A stretch of 64,000 nucleotides of DNA, taken from positions 102,778,984-102,842,983 of the forward strand of contig NC_073306.1 in the NCBI RefSeq assembly GCF_027595985.1. The letters are read 5' to 3'. The DNA is from Sorex araneus. Its lineage: Eukaryota > Chordata > Mammalia > Eulipotyphla > Soricidae. The translations under genes were made by a program, and so were the position numbers. The notes beneath the pieces were generated by a model that worked only from the letters and a program-made list of their open reading frames with translations, made no database searches and was not told where the DNA came from. How positions within the stretch are numbered: position 1 is the first letter of the stretch; each line of letters begins with the position of its first letter. Positions 59,745-64,000 of the stretch are shown here, piece after piece.

Positions 59745-61313
59745 AGTTCAGCAGAGAGATTTACCCTGTCCACTAGGTTTAAAATCATCCCTAGTTCCAT
59801 CACTGTTTCTTTTGAGTTCCTTTGCCTTAATTTTTATTTATCTGCTTCTTTTACTCCATGTTATTTACTCCCGACACACAGACATACACACAGACACACA
59901 CATACACCCTGTAAGCTTTAAGAATGTAAGGATTTTTGTCTGTTTCATTCCTTACTATAACCCTCCAATATCTGAACATATAGTTAGTTCTCAATAAATA
60001 TTTTTGAGTGAATTAAATAATTTTGACACTTAATTCTCATAATAGAGGTTTCATATAGCTGAGAACTTTTGATTTACTGACCACATCACTCTATCAATAT
60101 ATGACTTTAAATCACGGATATTCTTGCACTGTTCCTAGTAACTAGCATGGCCAAGAGCAGAGAATGTAGATACTTAGAATGTTGAGAATGAAAGTGAATG
60201 AATTCTCTGACAAAGAACTAGAGAGAGAGCAGTCTTTATTTCCTAGGCAGTTTATAGACACCCAGCATTTATGCAGAGCAGTTTCTATATCCTATTCATC
60301 CTTATGGCTGATACTTAACCTGGTGCCTGGCAGAGAGCAGGATCAATACAAATGGACTCAAGTTGAATGGGAATATTTACAACAGAATTCTTTCTGAATA
60401 TAACACTAGCTAAAGCTCCTCTGCGTATGCTCTCTTAGAGGTGTCAGGGATGAATTCTTCTGGATTCCCTTTTGTAGTTGTTTTGGTAAAATGCCCAGTA
60501 ACATTTGTTCATCCATCCATCCATCCACTCATTCATTCATCTATTCCTTAAGCTCCACCTGAAAGTGTATGGAATATTGGCAGTTCTGCAGATTTCAGCC
60601 CTGCCTTCAGAAAGCTTATCATGAGAAAAAAATATTTTCTGGTTTATACAACTTGCCTGACGTGGCAAAAAAAAATGGTGGAATCAGGTAGTTGGAGTTG
60701 TAATTGTCTGTCCTCTGTGTTGGCCTCCACATCACAGTCTTTTAGCAGAGGTAGATAGGTCACCAACTGTGGTTGCAAATTGGCTCTTACATTAATCCTG
60801 GCTTATTCAAAAACACTCAATGTTTTTCCAAACTGAGTTTAAGGCTTTTGATTGAAGCCTGAATCATTTACCGCAGCAGAGCATATCACCAGTAAAGGAA
60901 AAGCTAGAACTTAAAAATACAAAGCCCCTTTAAGTAATCCAATATAGGATAATTACATTATTAAATAAAGCTGTGGGTCTCAAATTATTCCACTGCCATT
61001 GTACATGTGAGGATAATAATGTGAACTGTGCTAAGTGAACAGAGCAAAAAAAAATGTTTAACAAGAGGGAGCATGTTTAAATAATATGTTTATGTTTAAG
61101 TAGAGGCTACACAAAATAGGGAGATTTACTTGGTTTCGACAGTAAAGTGTTTTAAATGGGCATAGGCTTTCTGTGATTCTCTGTGAAGACAGCTCCTTAG
61201 TTAATGACAGTAGTATAGCAAGACTCAGTGCCAGATCACCACTAACCTTGAATATCTCAGAAGACTTCTAACAATTTTCATATACTAATAAGTACAATGA
61301 ATTTTCTTCTTCT
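59745..61313. other. ARID5B intron 2 sequence, one tetranucleotide repeat
   Basis: (CATC)n/(CATT)n at 60508-60545. No other feature recognised. Confidence 0.5.
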
Positions 61314-61508
61314 TGAGGCTAGAGAGAGAATACAGAAGTTTAGGCGGTTAAGGTGTATGCCTTGCATGCAGCCAATCAAGGCTTGATCCCTGGCACCACA
61401 TGTGGTGCCCCAAACCCTACCGGGAGTGATCCCTGAGTGCATTGTCAGAACTAAGCCCTGAGCACTACATGTGTCCATGTATCCCTTCCCTCCAAAAAAT
61501 AAAAATAA
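61314..61508 (+). mobile_element. Form A SINE
   Basis: tgaggctagagagagaatac head, gtgcccc...ccgggagtgatccctgag body, A-rich tail. Confidence 0.82.
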
Positions 61509-62034
61509 GAGTTTTTTTCTTCCTTTAGGATCTTTATGGAAACAGGTCCTTCTGAACAGCATACCTGGGCGGAGAGGAATGTGTCTATAAAACTAGGTTT
61601 CAAAAGATCAGGAAATGTAAAGGTAGTGATTTAAAGTTGGTCAGCGTATTATCATATCTGGGTTGGCTGATGGTGGGTTTTGGTTTCATTGTTTTGGCTC
61701 TTATAGAATGTTTGCATAGGTAACTTTAACATTAGAATTAGCCTAATTTACCTTCTGCCCATGTATTAAGGGCCAGAGCTAAGTATATGGATGCTAAGCT
61801 GGTTTTTATTATGACAACCTGATTGTAGTTAAAAAATAGATGGTGGAGTTAGCATCCTATTAACTCTGCTAAGAGAAGAGTGGGTAGCCTCAAGCTTTCA
61901 CCTTAGACAACTTCTGTAGATACTAAGTACTTACTTAGACATCATGAAGCATTCTCTTGCTCTTTGCAAGTTTTCCTTATTGTTAGTAAGAAATAATAAC
62001 TATAAATGCAAGAGGAAAGAAATGCTACTGGGGT
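61509..62034. other. ARID5B intron 2 sequence without recognised features
   Basis: Nothing supportable seen. Confidence 0.45.
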
Positions 62035-62330
62035 GAGGTGCAGGGAGGTAGTTTCACAGTCAGAGGTGCATGCCTTGCATGCTCTTCACAATAGCTCAAA
62101 CCCCTGCATCACATAATACCTGCATCTTCCGAGCACTGCATGGTATGGCTCAATGATCACTAAACTGGATGTAGTTTGGGGATTCTAACATTCCCCAACA
62201 TGTCCACTCATGACCACAGTTGGTTCCAGTTGACTTTGCCACAGGGAATGGACCCTAGACCCCTGAGCACTCCTTGAGAACAGCACCCCTGTCACCCTAT
62301 CTATCCCCGCCAAATCCACAAATTAAACTG
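62035..62330 (+). mobile_element. Very diverged SINE-like stretch
   Basis: gcatgccttgcatgctcttc and cttccgagcactgcatggta, then a second block with cccctgagcactccttgaga. Possibly two decayed form A copies. Confidence 0.4.
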
Positions 62331-64000
62331 GTAATCTGGAAATTAATGAGAGGATGTTTCTGGGACTCTCTGAAGTGATTGTTTCCTAGTCAGGAAGCCA
62401 GGCTGCAGACTAGCAGGTTTTAGATTAGTGTGTATTAAAAATGTATTTAGGGACATAAAATATTTAGGATGTTTGAATTACTTGTTTAATACGCACATGC
62501 CGTTGGCTACACTATGAAGGATGGTCACATTCCATTTGACAAATCACACTTCAGGATAGTCTTCTGTTTGCATACTCTCTCTTATTTTGTCAGGGTGAAG
62601 TTCCAAAAAGCCATTGAGCCATTCACCCAATGTTCTGTAAGAGGGATGGGAAAAGGTTGGAAGAGAAGAGTCTGGCTTGGGAAATGGGAACCCAATACAC
62701 AAATAAGTCTATTGCAAATCCATTTCACCATGTTAAGGGAGTCGGATTAGACCTTAGAGCATATTTGAGAATATCTTCATCACTCAGATAACAGAAGTTC
62801 TTCACATTTTTAACTTGCACCAAATGATGATTTTTGTGGTTTTACTATGTGGACATAAATAGAGTACAAAATTAAAATTAAAATTCATTTTGATCACAGA
62901 ATGACTTTAAAGCCCTCTCACCCAAGAAAATTGGAGGGAGATAGGACAGGAATCTATTTTCTCAGGGTAGAAGTAGGGTTGAGTTTCTATTGAATGAGCT
63001 TAAGAGGCCAATTTCCTGAGGTATGCTGGTGCTACCAGGCTGGTGTCTGGTTCCATTTCAATTTTCTCATCTTCAAAATGGGCTGATCTCAGGGAATTTT
63101 GGTAGGGATTTGATGGGATGATTAGTAAAACATCTCAGTTTTCTACTGCTGTGTTCTTGAAGGCTGAGGAAAATGACTTAGACATTTAGATATTCTTAAT
63201 TGCTTTCTGGCCCAACTTTCTTTTCCATTCCTTGGAGGAACCAGCAGAAATTGCAGGGATATTATAGGCATAATATCCGCGAAATATTGTTACATATCCA
63301 GACAAATAGCTAAAAGTTCAGAAAGCCACACAGATATCTGAGGTGAAATCTCAATACCTCTCACACTCATTGCAGTTAAAGTGATGTTTTATTATTATAG
63401 AGATAAGCCAGTATTTATCAGATTCCTACTCTGTGTTGACAATTATATTATAACAATGTCAGCATCTTAAGTACCCAATGTCACTTCTTAAAATGAACAC
63501 GGACATTACACATAGTAGAGCTATTCTAGAATCCAGGCCTATTAGATCTAGAACTTCTTTCTCAGCTAATTGTTAATTTTACCCAAGATGAAACATCCAG
63601 ACAGTGTACTATTAAAATAATAATAATGTTGTATGCCCTAAGTTCAGCTCAATCCTTGGCTCTCTGGGATGTATAAGAGAAGCAGAAGTTAAATGAGGGT
63701 ACCTATCTCTGAAAAGGTGTCTGCAATTCAAGTTTTCACTGTAAAAGGCAGAAATAGGAAATTCAGCATTAAATAGTGATGCTTAACAAAGATATAAGAT
63801 TACATATCCCAGTAATTAGAGCAGTAATTTCCAGATCAGGGACTGACTTAGAATTGATGCAGTTTATTTTTCTTAGTAAGGTCTTTAAGAAACAACTACT
63901 ATTGGTATTCTCATATCTGGGGACAAAAAGGCTATTACAACATGGAAGTTCGAAGGATGCTGCTTCATCCTTCAAAGATTTAAGTGGAATCTTTGAAGAT
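62331..64000. other. ARID5B intron 2 sequence, one MIR trace
   Basis: 63040-63140 resembles MIR (tttctcatcttcaaaatggg). No exon recognised up to the window end. Confidence 0.5.

Noticed and set aside
40877..64000. ARID5B exon 3
   Set aside because: Looked for a reading frame beginning DEVIAVSEKV after an acceptor. None seen, so exon 3 must lie beyond the window.
1..64000. Endogenous retrovirus or LTR
   Set aside because: No paired long terminal repeats, primer-binding site or gag/pol/env-like frames noticed. Old solo LTRs could escape detection by eye.

Overview
This is a vertebrate nuclear genome window and almost certainly a shrew (Soricidae, Sorex-like). Dozens of copies of a tRNA-derived SINE with the head ggctggagcgatagcac and the B box GGTTCGATTCC occur on both strands. 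I recognise these as the SOR-type SINEs of shrews. They are mixed with 5'-truncated L1 copies, old MIR/L2/L1M remnants and microsatellites. I saw no bacterial, viral, CRISPR or operon-like content.

The only protein-coding gene I can support is the 5' end of ARID5B (AT-rich interaction domain 5B), on the + strand. Coding exon 1 (40133-40153, 7 codons) and coding exon 2 (40622-40876, 85 codons) join in phase 0 across a 468-bp intron and give residues 1-92. Exon 3 and the ARID domain lie beyond the right edge. The ATG has a strong context, an in-frame upstream stop at 40106 and three out-of-frame upstream ATGs.

Layout. (1) 1 to about 34.9 kb is intergenic sequence upstream of ARID5B, dense in SINEs (often more than one per kb) and carrying several L1 3' ends, some with clear target-site duplications. 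(2) About 34.9-44.0 kb is almost free of transposons. It holds a CpG island (35.5-35.9 kb) next to a CTCF-like motif, an AT-rich block that looks conserved-noncoding in style (37-39.8 kb), the promoter, leader and first two coding exons (39-40.9 kb), a second CpG island inside intron 2 (41.5-42.6 kb) and a homeodomain/POU-motif-rich block (43.1-43.4 kb). (3) 44-64 kb is ARID5B intron 2, with ancient MIR, L2 and MER-like elements and sparser shrew SINEs.

SINE naming used below: form A is about 170-190 bp and ends gtgacccaaaaagcaaaa. Form B is about 250 bp, has the same head, and its 3' half contains atatgccaaaaacagtaac and ends gatgacagtg. Form C is a longer relative of B with an extra central segment (for example ccctgagattttag). 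Assignments come from comparing copies by eye. Boundaries are good to about 5-20 bp unless a target-site duplication (TSD) is given.

No undescribed system was convincingly found. The best leads are the ARID5B leader and intron 1 architecture (upstream ORF chain, a G-tract cluster facing a C17 run at the 3' splice site, tandem 5' splice sites), the transposon-poor regulatory domain, two hairpin-forming loci, and a dispersed repeat family seen in two copies.
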